Origin: Aselliscus stoliczkanus
Lineage: Eukaryota > Chordata > Mammalia > Chiroptera > Hipposideridae
Direction: 5' to 3'
Assembly: GCA_033961575.1 (NCBI GenBank)
Contig: CM066733.1
Coordinates: forward strand, 133,722,421 to 133,786,420
Length of the DNA stretch: 64,000 nt
This document shows, one piece after another, positions 11,986-23,763 of the stretch. Both the position numbers and the translations under genes were made by a program. Numbering within the stretch: position 1 is the first letter of the stretch; the number at the start of each line of letters is the position of its first letter. The notes under the pieces are model-generated. The model was not told where the DNA came from and searched no databases. It saw only the letters and a list, made by a program, of their open reading frames with translations.

Positions 11986-12004
11986 AAATTGCAACGCTCT
12001 ACCC

Positions 12005-12240
12005 TCAAGTGTACCTGATTCCCTGTGCTGCTTTGTTTTCCCCTTTTCACCAAGTAATATACCTATATTTTTCGTGTATTTGTTCATTGTCTGTCTCCCT
12101 GAGTAGAAAGTAAGCATGCTTAGGGCAGGAATTTTGCTTACTTTGCATACATCTGTTTTCCTCCTGCCTAACAGGGCCTGGTAGTGCCTGTCACAGGAAA
12201 TGCTCAAAAAATATTTGTGGAGTGTGTGGATATTTAAGGA
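12005..12240 (+). repeat. L2 3' end
   Basis: L2-like order: GAAAGTAAGCATGCTTAGGG, then GCCTGTCACAGGAAATGCTC and AAAATATTTGTGGAG. It directly follows a MIR-like piece (about 11775-11985). Confidence 0.65.
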
Positions 12241-12646
12241 AAATGATAAGAGTATTTTGGAAAACAGTCATAAGGGAACCTCACAGACTGTTTTGCCACA
12301 AGACTTCTCTCATTTCTGTGGTTTATCCTGTGGACTAGAATCAGGTCTTGAAAAGTTTCTATTTTTCAAAAAATAATAGGATGATTTGCACATACATTAA
12401 AATGGATGATATACAAAAGTGGAAAGGGTTATCCAAATGACTGCTATGCAGAGAAATGAGAGTGTTTAAGATCTTTCTACCAGTAGCCCCACAGCCCACA
12501 TCATTCTGTCCCACCACAGGGAGCCAGTGGCTAATGTGAGACTTAGAGCTACTTAGATAACTGCCGAGATGTGATGACTATAATAGTACCAGTGTAAGAC
12601 CAGGGGTGGCTTCCTACAATTAAGACATGTGTCTTTTAATCATATA

Positions 12647-12774
12647 CTGGGGGTGCCAAAAAAATGTATACACATGACTTGTATTCATTTTTTGTTATTG
12701 GTATATATTATTACAATTTTAAAACATTTATTTTCCTTTCTTAAAATGTGTGTACATTTTTTTGGTACCCTCTG
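12647..12774. mobile_element. 128-bp Tc1/mariner-type miniature element
   Basis: Ends CTGGGGGTGCCAAAAAAATG and, on the other strand, CAGAGGGTACCAAAAAAATG are flanked by TA on both sides. The interior (TTGTTATTGGTATATATT, then TTTCCTTTCTTAAAATGTGT) is shared with the 3' end of the element at 7386-7582, so it is probably an internal-deletion derivative of that family. Confidence 0.75.
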
Positions 12775-13100
12775 TATTTTATGTATCAGTTCTTTAGGTC
12801 ATAATTTATTTTAGAGTATGAATTTACAAATCAAAGAAATCCTCCAATTTCCAGTGCACTTTGGTTGGCTATGTCATCTATAATAAAAATCCGAATAGTT
12901 CAATTATATTTTATTACATGAATGAACTCTATAACCCAAATTTAACAAATTTTATCTTACAGAATGTATTCATGCCAAGATAAATGTAGTCAAGTTATTC
13001 CTTCTTAACTAATGTGGGTATTTACTGGAATATATAAATGTTTGGAGAGTATAAAGTCCTTCACTATTAATGCTCTTGTTTTAATAATTGCACAATTTAC

Positions 13101-13208
13101 CGTGTCATCAGGAAGCACATGCCAAATAGATATTGTCTTTTCTTCAACTTCATTGTTGATAGACAAATATGAAGGTTGATAGATTTTGGTTGGTTCTAAA
13201 ATTAATAC
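13101..13208 (-). CDS. MAP3K5: MAP3K5 exon, start of PH-like domain (human ~561-596)
   Basis: Exactly 36 codons in phase 0 at both ends, from VLILEPTKIYQP to WHVLPDDT. The motif SINNEVEEKTISIWHV matches human ASK1. The last codon is ACG (Thr) where human has Lys, giving DDT|KGIHEW across the junction. The acceptor is TTTTCAAG and the donor is ACG|GTAAAT. In the published ASK1 central-region structure this part opens a pleckstrin-homology fold that modulates kinase activation, and the assignment of that fold here is by homology. Confidence 0.95.
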
Positions 13209-14264
13209 CTTGAAAACAAAGCAAAGAAACTAATATTAGTGACTTTAAGATGTAAACCATTTAGAGCTGGTATAACAGTACAACATTGATTATTGGATAA
13301 GGCTCTGGTTCCATTGCTGGAGTAAAACCGTTTAAAATTCTGGCTGTTGCCTTTCTATGAGTCCTCTGAGTATTTTATGGTATTATGCAATTATCACAAA
13401 TTTCAATTAATACATCACCTTTTATTGCTAAAGAAATTGGAAATAAGTTTTTGAAGTCCACATATTGGTTTGGCTATCTGCCAAGGAATCTACTGGTGGT
13501 ACTTCTTAAAAAAATTTTATTTTATTATATAACACAAATTCCTTTTCTATAAATATAATTGTGTGAAAGAAAGGCAGAAACATGGTAACACAAATAATTC
13601 TGTACAAAGAAAGAAAAAGATTCCAAATGTAGAATGTTACATACTTTAGGTTTTCTGCTGCCCCACTTTATCATAAAGATGTAATGGTGTGGCTTTCATA
13701 CCCATGTAAATGGATTGATAAATGATTTTGGTTATTATTGAAAGAGCTTTATATATAAGCCAAAGTAATCGACACAGACACATGAAATAATAAAAATGTT
13801 TTTATATTGCCTTCAAAATACAACTGGCATTTTCAGTCACGATGTAGTTAGCCTTGTGAAAGAAAAGGAGAAATAAAACTTGCTCCTGTTTTGAAGATGT
13901 AAAACGGGTATATGATAAATGAGTTGAGAACTCCGCCATAGGATTGTATGATGTATTATATTATTACTAATATCTCATTTTAGGAGCAAATAATGTTAAA
14001 ATACCACGCATGCCCTGATTTCAAAGGTGCTGCAGCTATTATCTATTTTGTACAGATGATTAAAGGCACCTGCCTAGCTCAAATTTCCTATGCAGACTTA
14101 AGTAGGAATGTTTAACTAGCAGAGAAACTAGAATAGTTCTTTCTACTCCAGTGCTTAAAACTCAAGATAGTTGCCTTTTAGAACTAATCTTGTATCATGC
14201 ATGGTTTACCAAACAAAAGTGGAGGAAAAACCCCTTCAGAAGGCTCCATCAACAAGGAATTACA

Positions 14265-14428
14265 GGGCCAGCCAAGTGGTGCGGTGGTTAAGCGCTGGCT
14301 TGGGACACCTGCGGCCCTGGTTCAGATCCCACATATGAGGGCCAGTGACACTGCCCTCTAAAAAATAAATAAATAAAAAAAAATAATAATAATAATAATA
14401 AATAAATTTTTTAAAAAAAGAATAAGTT
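14265..14428 (+). mobile_element. Short tRNA-derived SINE, first half of a two-SINE unit
   Basis: Head GGGCCAGCCAAGTGGTGCGG with A box-like GTGGTTAAGCGCTGG and B box-like GGTTCAGATCC, then GCCCTCT and an A/T-rich tail. The 13-bp direct repeat ACAAGGAATTACA lies at its left edge (14252-14264), but the partner is beyond the next SINE (14631-14643). Confidence 0.85.
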
Positions 14429-14482
14429 GCTAATGCTCAGTTAGTTGATTAACTTCAATTCAGAAAAGAAGAATTGTTTGTT

Positions 14483-14630
14483 GGGCTGGCTGAGTGGCTC
14501 AGTTGGTTAAGAGCTCGCTCAAGAGTGCGAGCTGAGCTCTGAACAATGGCAGTTCGATGCCCAGCCCGAGCTGAGCTGCCGTTGAGCTGCCAACAGGTGG
14601 CAGGATGGCTCAGCTAAAAAAAAAAAAAAC
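14483..14630 (+). mobile_element. VES-like tRNA-derived SINE, second half of a two-SINE unit
   Basis: Starts GGGCTGGCTGAGTGGCTCAG and carries a B box-like GCAGTTCGATGCCC, then GAGCTGCCAACAGGTGGCAG and an A tail. It differs from the common GGGCCGGCC short family. The right target duplication (14631-14643) follows its A tail. Confidence 0.8.
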
Positions 14631-14712
14631 ACAAGGAATTACAAAGTCATAATATATCATAACCTAAGGTGCAGCCTGAGCAAGAATCTGGGTTAGAAAC
14701 TGACTCAGCCAT

Positions 14713-14834
14713 GGGCCGGCCAAGAGGCGCGGTGGTTAAGCGCTGGCTTCAGAAGCCAGCAGCCCAGGTTTGGGTCCCACCGTATATGAGGGCCAGTGAC
14801 ACTGCCCTCAAAAAAAAAACAAAAAAAAAAAAAA
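14713..14834 (+). mobile_element. Short tRNA-derived SINE
   Basis: GGGCCGGCC head, A and B box-like motifs, end GACACTGCCCTC and an A-rich tail. A perfect 16-bp target duplication, AAACTGACTCAGCCAT, lies at 14697-14712 and 14833-14848, so the insertion is fairly young. Confidence 0.92.
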
Positions 14835-16399
14835 ACTGACTCAGCCATACACTGAAAACCCAGTGTGTTTATTTTACGATAAATTTATCATAGCAGTAAA
14901 TCTATTTAAGTGCAAGTACAAAGAACTAGAGAAAGGGATTAGAAAAACAAAATTTTCTTTACTTTTGAGTAGAAAAACTTCTAGAGTATCAAGATTTCTT
15001 GGTCAGGCTCTAGCTATGAAAATAAGATAGAACATACCACTAATAAACACATAGGAAGAGCCCAGAGGGGAACATGTTTTGATTTAGGAACATAGCTAGT
15101 GAATCAAGGTCCAAATTCCCATCAGCAGAGAGTTAAGTGGTACTGGTTAATAATGAAAATCAATCTTCAATCTAAACTTTGCTGAGTTCATGCTCTCAAA
15201 TCTGAGTATCCCAGCATTTGTGAAATTAAAACAAGTATCAGGGAATAAAAGGTGGGTTTTCCAAAATAGCATCCAAATCACTACACTGACAAATAAGAAT
15301 ATACTTTGTTCCCTAATTACCTGGGCACACTATTTAACATTAGAAAAGCACAGGTTCTCTTCTTAAAGTATGTGTTTATGGCTGTCTCAGATATTTCTAG
15401 TAGATAAAACCTGAGCTGTGAGTTCCTATCTTGAGATAGAAAATAAAAACTGGTTGTAATTATCATTGTCTAACATTTCTTGAGTCCTTTGATCTGCCCT
15501 TGAAATGACAAAATATGAGGAGTTTGTAGCATGCATTTTGGAGGTCACAGAAAAGCTGAGAAAAGACCAGGAAAGGCAAGCAATCTGACAAAAGCAGTGA
15601 GATTCAACTCACTTGAGAATATATGCATTCTTGCTTTTAGTTTCTAGTCCTTTATACTGCTTAACACTACAATCAGCTGCTAACTTCATGTATCTGAAGC
15701 AGGAAGGAACATATCAAAGCCTAAGAACCTTCATAAAGAGTAGACATTAACTGGGGTTACCACACTCCACTTCCTCTTGACTGACATCAGGTGATGGGCT
15801 GATGGTCTCCTAGCTTTTCAATGTAGGAAGGAAGGAAAATACACACAGAAGAGGTGAGAAAAAAGAATAAATAGAACTAAAGTGAAACATTAATAAATGA
15901 TGGAGATTTTCAAATCATTTCCCAAAGAAACTTGCATCTGCTTGCTTTTTCCCCGGGTCACGGTTACTTCTTGGAAGAGTGACAATGGATAGGGCAATAA
16001 GATAAATGGAAACAATCAAATGAAGTATTTTCCAATATAAGTCATCATGGTTTTAGGCAGATCCACTTCAAAAGAAGGATAATGTTATCACCCCAATCAA
16101 GACCCACTGCAGCCTTCATAAGTGTGAGCCACATAAGATGCTGCTCCAAGGACAGGGGAGTTACAGTGGCTGATATGGTACCCCAGGTACCAGAAGCTTG
16201 ACATTTTTTATGTGGTGGAACATGGATGGCAAACTTCAGTGACTGCAGGGGATAGGCCTGGTGAGAAAGTAAATGAGGGATGCAGGATAGATGAGACTGT
16301 AATCAACATCTGAGAAGGCAGCAGCTAGTTGGCTCTGTAGATTACTGCTTTTGGAGAACTCAGTCACAAATTGCCAGTCCCTTTAAATTTTCAAGAGTA

Positions 16400-17640
16400 G
16401 TTAAAATTCTGGATTTTTATGTGTACTCTCCTTATTTTTCACTTAATTCATTTATAAAATCTATTTTTCAGTTAAAAGACTCCATATTTTCATCCATTTT
16501 GTCTACCTTTTCCTCTTCTTTAACATAGTAATGATAGTTATTTGAAGTCCTCATCTGGTAACTCCAATATGTGAATCACCTCTGTGTCTGTCTCTATTGA
16601 GTGTTTTTGCTCTTCATTACCAGCCACTTTTTCTTGCTTCTTAGCATGTGTAGTAATCTTTGATTACCTCTGAATGACACAATGCATAAGCTCTGGATTA
16701 TATCTTTGCAGAGGTTTTTCTTTTTTCCCTAACTAGCAGTTAAATTATCAGTGTATCATGGTGACCCTATCAAGGCTTAGTTCTATTCTGGCTTTGTTAG
16801 GGTGGGTCTGCTTTAGTTTTGCCCTTATTGCTAGGGCATGGGCTTTCTATTTCTCAGCTAAGTTCCTGGGTGTTTGCTAAGGTCCCATTACTCTAGCTAG
16901 GCTCAAAGTCCAACATCTTATCCCTGCATTGTTTAAGCTCTGGAATATCTATCTGTTCAGCTCTCAGCCTTCCAAAAGCTGCTCTCTGCCATTTCTGGTA
17001 CTGACCTCCTAAACAAAGGAGAGTTGTCACCACCTCTGAATATGAAAGACTGAGACTAAGGGCTCCAGTAGAGAGATTTATAGCATCACTTTGATGTAAG
17101 AAGAGATTTGTGCAAGGGAATTTATCTTGATAAGGTTTATTTAAAGCCACAGAGGTCCCACCCAAAACCCAATTTTAGTCAAATACCGGGACCAGTAGTT
17201 GTGTTTATTCATAATTTCACACTCTCTTTTCACATTATCTGGGAGTTGCCCTAGGACTCAAGGGAAATACCCAGGTATAATCCTGCAGTGTACTGTCCAA
17301 AGTTCCCCACTGCTCCAACACCATGCCCACATATTCTAGCTGCCTGAAGGCCCCCAATACTGATCCCTGCCTGTCTCTGCCTAGTGAGAATGCCACTGCC
17401 GACTAGGGCTCCACCTCCCTGGGCTGCAGCCAGAAAAATGACCTCAGGGAAAATCGAGTGGGTGAAGGTGGGCACTCAACTCAATTACCTCCCTTCTCAG
17501 GATTGCAGCCCTGTGATAATCGCTGTTTCATGCCTACAAACAATTGTTTCATATAGTCTGTCCAGATTTTATAGTTATCTACAGCAATACCAATACCATT
17601 TATTCCATCATAGCCAGCACTGAAAGTCCAAGTCCCTTTA
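16400..17640. repeat. Old L1-like 3' region
   Basis: The text resembles the 3' part of old L1 elements (TGTGTCTGTCTCTATTGAGT, CTTGCTTCTTAGCATGTGTA). The piece GTTGTCACCACCTCTGAATA at about 17026 recurs diverged at about 19231. No coding capacity is visible, and the assignment is tentative. Confidence 0.4.
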
Positions 17641-17707
17641 TTTTTAAATGGTGACAACTTGAGTTTTTTTTTAAATCACCAACTGGTCTTTTAAAAATAA
17701 GAGATTA

Positions 17708-18114
17708 GGGCCGGCCGAGTGGCACATTGGTTAAGCGCTGGTTTTGGGATGCCAGCGGCCCCGGTTCGGATCCCACATGAGGGCCAGGGACACTACCCTC
17801 TACAGCTAACAACAGCTCCACCTGGAGCTGGGCTGTGCGAGCCCCGGTGATGGTGTGGGCTGCAGCCCCTGCTGCAGTGGGCTGCCATAGGCTACAGTGA
17901 GTGGCCCGCAGCCAGCGTGAGCTGCCAATAGCCGCAGTGAGCGACATCCAGAGGCCAGCAACCGATCTGCCTCATCCGGGAAGAGCGTAATGACGATACC
18001 AACAGTGAAGCAACATCCTCCGCAACTAAACTGAAGAACAAAAAGACAGCAACTTGTCTGTTCCCCTTCCCTGATTCCCCAACGCTGTTCCCCTCCGCCA
18101 ATTCCCCAATAAAA

Positions 18115-18148
<34 letters not shown>
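17708..18148 (+). mobile_element. Long tRNA-derived SINE (~440 bp)
   Basis: The head is the same as in the short SINEs. After GACACTACCCTC it continues with TACAGCTAACAACAGCTCCA, a GC-rich body and the end AATAAAATCTTT plus poly(A). The flanking AAATAAGAGATTA repeats show target duplication. It lacks one 21-bp internal repeat that the other two long copies have. Confidence 0.9.
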
Positions 18149-18149
<1 letters not shown>

Positions 18150-18150
<1 letters not shown>

Positions 18151-18850
18151 AGAGATTAATCATATGCACAACCTCACACATAATAAGAGAAACACTAATT
18201 AAAACTACAATATAACATTTTCATCTAGAAGTTGAGCAAAAGTACAAATCAGATAAATACAACAGCTTTTTGGAGAGACTTTATGAAAACAATAAATCTG
18301 TTGATAGGAGGTGGCAGGGGATGATGTCAACTGACATGGTCCCTATGGAGGGCCGCAGGGCAATTTGCCTCAATTCCACTTCTGGGAATTTATCCTACAC
18401 ACATATCTGCACACGTGCAAAATGGCATAGGTACAATGGTGTCTCATTTTAATTTGTATTTCTTTAGCACACAGTGAAATCAATTATCTCTTCACATGAT
18501 TTTCCCATTTTTCTTTTGTTTTTGCTTATCAGTTTGTAGGGGTTGGTGTTTTTTTTTTTGGTGTTTTTTTTTGCATATTAGGCACATTGATCATTGTGCA
18601 ACAATAGTATTAAATATCCTCTCCCTGTTTAGTATTTGCCATGTTTATGGTGTTTTTCACTGAACAAAAATTGAATTTTTATTCAAATCAAATTGGTCAA
18701 CATTTGCCTTTGGGCTTATAGGTGGTTCCTTTCTTGCTTCAGAAAGCCTCTCTCATCTGGAGTATACACCTATATTCTCCTAACTTCTCTCTTCATATTT
18801 TCTGGTTTTATTTTTGTACATTTACATTATGACAGACTAATTCATATCAA
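18150..18850. repeat. L1 fragments in both orientations
   Basis: A plus-strand L1-like piece (TTCCACTTCTGGGAATTTAT near 18376) is followed by antisense-type text from about 18430 (GGTGTCTCATTTTAATTTGT). It is non-coding, and the subfamily is unknown. Confidence 0.5.
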
Positions 18851-19414
18851 ACTAACTTAAATTAGCTCAGAATAGCTAATACAAGTGGTTTCATTTTTAG
18901 CTAATTTTCTAGTCGATCAAGTCAACAGTCAATTAAATGCTTCAATTCTGCATGGTCTACTTTCACCACCACATTTACTAACATCAGCGCACCCGCTCAG
19001 GCAAGCTGCCAGCTCACTCTGAGATAAGTATTTTCCTAGCTACGCATTATCTAGGCTAGAAAATAAAGTGGTTGAGTTTGAAAAGGCTTTTCAATTAAAG
19101 ATCCTGCTGCGTTTATAGCTTCACCGGGAAGCAAGAGCAAAGAGAGCCTGGTAAAGCCAACAATGGATTTAATTAAATCAGATGATCCTATCGACAAGAA
19201 CTAGAAGATTTTTGTAAAAAGACTTGAGCGTTGTCACCACCTCTGAGTATGGGAGCTTGAGACTGAGAGCTCAAGCAGAAAGGTTTGTAGAACACTTTGA
19301 TGTGGGAAGAGATGTGTGTAGAGTGAGTGGCCAATAATTCTTGCACTGGATGAGAAAGCTATACTATCAGGATGGGGATAGCACCAGCTGAGAAAATGAG
19401 CAATATATTTTTAA

Positions 19415-19416
<2 letters not shown>

Positions 19417-19446
<30 letters not shown>
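19417..19446. repeat. (GT)n microsatellite
   Basis: Fifteen GT units, followed within 12 bp by an AT-rich alternating stretch to about 19490. It is (AC)n in the transcript, about 600 nt downstream of the donor of the exon at 20050. Confidence 0.97.
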
Positions 19447-19447
<1 letters not shown>

Positions 19448-20049
19448 TATTAGACTTTTAAATATATACATATATTTATATATTTATATGAAGTGTGGTA
19501 GAAACCAGCCAAAATGAGTTACAGATCAGAGCCTACAAATCATTTCCCATGATCTGAAGCACTGTAAAAGGAGATTGTGGATACTACATCTAACCCTGAT
19601 TGATGTGGGTAATAAGTGGTGGACATGGAATAACAACACAGGTGAGCCTGACACTTTTCACCAAATTAATGGCACCAATATTGACGACAATGTCAACAAA
19701 ACTGTAGCATGAATTTTAAAAAGCACCATCTGTCTGAAGAGATGACTTACTGAGCTAACTAAGAGACAATATTTTCTTGGGAAGGCGCGCTCTACAACTC
19801 ATGAAAAGAAATCACCAATTCCACGGCAAATCGTAAAAATGTATTTCATTTCTCTGATTTTGAGACGTTATTTTAAAAAGTAAGCGAAAGCAAAACAATA
19901 GACAGAAAATAAATGTATGAGCCATATGACCATTGTCTTAAAGCAAGAAAATAAGCATGCTAGCATTGTTACCATCACCGTGCAAGATATTCTTTCAATA
20001 AAAGAAACAAAATAGAGCTATGGAGTTCAGTTAAATGAAGCGTACTCAC

Positions 20050-20203
20050 TGGGAACCTAACTACAGTGACATCTGTCTTTGTGGCCTCGACCAGGAAATC
20101 CATCCAGAAGTCGACGAGTTCCTGTTTGGCCATAGGCTGTTCTGTAGGCAGCTTCACAAAATGCTTATATATCAAAATTAACTCTACAATAGACTTGAGG
20201 TAC
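20050..20203 (-). CDS. MAP3K5: MAP3K5 exon, last TPR-like helices and hinge (human ~509-560)
   Basis: Encodes one base of a split Trp codon and 51 codons, from YLKSIVELILIYK to TVVRFP. It carries the strongly conserved QELVDFWMDFLVEATK block. The acceptor is TTTTTAG. The donor is CCA|GTGAGTACG, so the following Val belongs to the next exon, whose first codon is GTA. Recalled differences from human are VELILIY for VETILIY and KLPTEQPM for KLTTEQPV, both in the linker between helices. It marks the end of the helical array before the PH-like domain. Confidence 0.97.
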
Positions 20204-20309
20204 CTAAAAATGAAAACACATCACAGGCCAATTTAGAACCACCTGTTCCCATGTATCCCAGGCTTATTCTGTAAGTGTAATTTAAATATGGCATTCATAA
20301 TTATGCATT

Positions 20310-20500
20310 CAGGTTCACCAAACATTATTATTTGTTACATGTCATATATTTTCACACATTACCTCTGTTAAAGCTCACAAAAATTCATTAAAGTGGACTG
20401 TTTTATGACCATTTTAAAGATGATGAAACTGAGGCTTGGAGGGCGTAAGTGACTTAGCCGTGTGATACATCTGCTTAAAACAGGACTTTTAAACTAATGA
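20310..20500 (+). repeat. MIR SINE
   Basis: Contains ACCATTTTAAAGATGATGAA followed by ACTGAGGCTTGGAGG and AAGTGACTTAGCC, the MIR core pattern. It lies about 110 nt upstream of the acceptor of the exon at 20050. Confidence 0.65.
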
Positions 20501-21859
20501 CTATATTCTATTCAAGGAGGTGACTAATACATTTGTTTTAAAATATGCTTCCTTAAGAAAGCTTTTCTAAAGAGACCAACCCTTCATAAGAAATCATTAT
20601 TTTGCCTGAAGTCACTCAGCTTATATATTATACAAATATACTCAAATCTGACAAGACAACTGGTGCCTTGAAGAAAAATATTAGAAAAAAAAAATGAAGA
20701 GGAAGATAATTACACGAAACAATGGGTATGCAAGCACATTATGAAGTATAACATGGAAGCTAATATTAAGTTAATGAAAATGTAAAGCATTGTTCCATAG
20801 TTGTTATTGCTATTGCATAAAATAATATCTGCTTTCTTGTCAACAGAAGCCAGGATACCTAAAACCAAAGCTCCTTGTACCCATGCTTCAGTCTTCTCCT
20901 CTACCATCAGGATGGTCATAATAGAGAAATAATAAATTTGGCTGCATTGAACGCATGCATTCATTTATTTCTTGTCATTTGCTGAACGCCTACTGTGGAC
21001 GTACTACTGACAATACAGCCCTGTTCTCAAGCCGTGCACAGAGCTGAGGAGACAGAACTGTAAAAGGTATTACAGCACCATGTGATAAACATCAGTTGAG
21101 CTGTAACTAAACAGGGACACAACTAACAAAAGTTGTAAAGCCAGCATTAATAGAGATATAACTAAAGAACAACAGAAACACGAAAGAAGAAAATTCCATG
21201 AAATGAAATCATCAAACATGTATGCAACAGCACCCATGAACTTCTGTCCAGATATGGACAAGGGTTTCAGGTGAGGGTCTGATTTATGAGCAGATGTGAC
21301 TTTTGAGTGTTCCCCAGGTAGTGCTAAAAGAGGCCTTCTCCGTGGGTGCTGAGACACAAGCGCATGAAGCCACAGTAAGTCATATTCAGTGTGAACAGAG
21401 AGCAGTAAACCCGGGGGTGTGACAAGTGCTGAGCCCCAGAGGACTCAAGGCAAAACCTTGTTTGCCAACTTAAGGAGGTGAGCTTTATTCCTTAGGCTGT
21501 GAGGCTCCATTAAGCTATACTGATTTAAGGGTTTCAGTGGAGGGGGAGGGTCAGACATGCATTGTAGAAAGGTCACAATGGGAGTGATGCTGGGGGGAAT
21601 CTGCTGAACATGAGAAAATCCTTTAGGAAGCCATGAGGACCTACCCATCATCTATCTCCTCAAGTGATCCTCTGAGGAAAACAAGCCAGGGACCTGTGCT
21701 CTCAGCTGCTCTAAGCCTATGTCAGTTTTCTCGGTATCACTGTTAACATTTCAAATAGTCTTTAGAGGTAAAAATCAGTCATTACACATGATGCATAATA
21801 AAATTATCATTGTTTTCCAAAATAGTCCTATATGAAAACGGAATTATTTTTTTAATTAA

Positions 21860-22160
21860 AACTTATTGGATATATATAAAACTGAAAACAACAAAGGAAC
21901 AAGACAGAAAAACAAAAACTCATAGACAGAGACAACAGTTCAGTGGCTACCAGAGGGTCAGGGGGGAGGGAGGTGGTAGATGAGGGTAAATGAGGTCAAA
22001 TATATGGTAATGGAAGGGATTTTGTTTTCATCTGTCCAATTACCACATACATAATGATAAGACTTGGGTGTAGGCCAAGAACAATTTGAAATTAGAAAAA
22101 CACACATATATAGAAAACACTCCAATGGGTCAATACACCCTAAGTAAAAAAGAATGAGAA
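21860..22160 (+). repeat. L1 3'-region fragment
   Basis: Contains the L1-like segment GACAACAGTTCAGTGGCTAC followed by a G-rich stretch and GTAATGGAAGGGATTTTG. There is no open frame, and the edges are uncertain. Confidence 0.5.
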
Positions 22161-22570
22161 TTCCAAAACTAAGATTAGATCATAATGGAAACAAAGGGCA
22201 TATGTTTGGAGCAGAGGCCTGGCAGCTGAAATGGAAACCTGTAAACTCGCTGATTAGACTCGTAGGTGTAAAATTTGAGGCCCCTACATGATTCATGTGG
22301 GTGACGCCAGCCAACCTGGGTTAATGGGCTGGTCGATGTGATAGAAGGCTGAGCCAGAGGCGGTCAGATGTTACTTATGTCCAAAGTCATAAGAACCTAC
22401 ATTCAACCCATTTTATTCATGGATATTACTTTTCCCTCTAGACTCTGCATTTTATTCTATACGCAAATAAAAGAACATAATTATCAGTTCAAAAAATACA
22501 ACAATTTAGAAAGTTATAAGAGCTATTGATTAAAAATCATTGGATAAACACATGAACAGTTTATTATTAC

Positions 22571-22730
22571 CATGCTGGTGTCTTCAGCTTAAAAAGCTTT
22601 TCAGATGCTTGAATGACTCTTAAGTGGTCATTGGCCAGAACACTGGCCCCCAGAAAAAATCCAACTTCCCAGTAGCTCTGGAGTTTCTCCAAATTTCCCT
22701 TTTTACCAAGAAGGCTACTAAGCTTCACCC
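22571..22730 (-). CDS. MAP3K5: MAP3K5 exon, TPR-like helices (human ~456-509)
   Basis: Encodes 2 + 156 + 2 nt, from VKLSSLLGKKGN to FKLKTPA, and the edges complete Gly and Trp with the neighbouring exons. It holds the conserved aromatic stretch LQSYWEVGFFLGASVL and the amphipathic helix RVIQASEKLFKL. The acceptor is ATCTTCTAG and the donor is CATG|GTAATAAT. The only recalled change from human is HLRVI for HMRVI. The structural role, part of the helical scaffold of the central regulatory region, is known for ASK1 and is not visible from this sequence alone. Confidence 0.97.
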
Positions 22731-23657
22731 CTAGAAGATGGACACAAGTACAACATTACGAATGCACAGTAGCTAGGCAGAGCCAGCTTTTTATTAAAAA
22801 ACAAAATTAAGCTTTCATTTTTCCTTTCAGATATAGCTTCGTTAAGTTTCTGATTATCAAAGGGCTTTAATTAAATTCAGTGTAAAATGTCAGACTAATT
22901 CTAAAGATATACAGAAGAAACTGAAATTTACCCTTTAACTTAAAAATCCAAAGATAACTGCCACTGTCACTTTGATGTATGTATATCATTCCAGAATGTG
23001 TATGTATGCCTGTATATGAATAAATTAAAAGGTGGTAACATAAAAACGTCTTATGGAACCTCCTTCTTTGCCTTATTATATCATGGAGTCCTTACTTGAA
23101 AGGGAAATGAGTTGAAGTATAAATGCATACAATACATATATTTTACTAGAGTAAAATGCAGCAATAATTAATTTGATACCCAGAACAGTAATATACTTAT
23201 AAAGTTAAAAATAAGGAACCATTTCAAATTCCCTTACAGACATCATGACATTTTGCCCTTAAGTACTGACAACATAGAACTAAAAATTCTCCTATTCATT
23301 GTACTTAACAAAAAATAGTAATTCCTTAATATTATCTAGTGTCTGTTCCTACTTCAAATTTCCTAACTGTTCCCCAAATGTCTCCTATAGCTTTTTTAAA
23401 AACCAGAATCTAATCGAGGATCATTACTTGCATTTGTTGTTTTTTTTGTGTGTTGCTAAATTTCATTTAACGTAACCAATCCACCCACACTTTTTTTTTC
23501 CAAGACATTGATTGTTTTGAAGAGACCAGGCGGGGTCCCTTGTAGAATGTCCTCAAATTCTAGATCTGTCTGAGGGCACTGCATGGTGGTGTTTGCCTTA
23601 TTTCTCTAGCCACTGTGATTCCTATTAACTGAATGTTAGATCTTAAGATACAGGCTA

Positions 23658-23763
23658 GGGCCCGCAGAGTGGCGTGGTGGTTAAGCGCTGGCTTGGGAAG
23701 CCAGCGGCCCTGGTTCAAGTCTCACATATGAGGGCCAGTGACACTGCACTCAAAAAAAAAAAA
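23658..23763 (+). mobile_element. Short tRNA-derived SINE, older copy
   Basis: Diverged head GGGCCCGCAGAGTGGCGTGG, end GACACTGCACTC plus A tail. The flanks GATACAGGCTA and GACGCAAGCTA are a degraded target duplication. Confidence 0.85.

Larger units (their letters stand above)
6932..13100 (-). other. MAP3K5: MAP3K5 intron, 6.2 kb
   Basis: Contains the Tc1/mariner relic and its miniature derivative, an MLT2-like LTR, MIR and L2. From 7600 to 11080 I recognise nothing firm. A GC-richer island at 8200-8900 gives overlapping open frames of up to 106 codons but no known protein. Confidence 0.8.
13209..20049 (-). other. MAP3K5: MAP3K5 intron, 6.8 kb
   Basis: Contains the two-SINE unit, one short and one long SINE, L1 pieces and a (GT)n tract. 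13209-14250 and 14850-16400 show no gene or clear element. Confidence 0.8.
20204..22570 (-). other. MAP3K5: MAP3K5 intron, 2.4 kb
   Basis: A MIR piece near the acceptor side and an L1-like fragment are seen. 20500-21860 shows only short chance open frames. Confidence 0.8.

Noticed and set aside
14265..14340. tRNA-like sequences with A and B boxes, seen in each SINE head
   Set aside because: They are SINE promoters, not tRNA genes: no acceptor-stem pairing or anticodon arm that I can fold, and each is followed by SINE body and poly(A).
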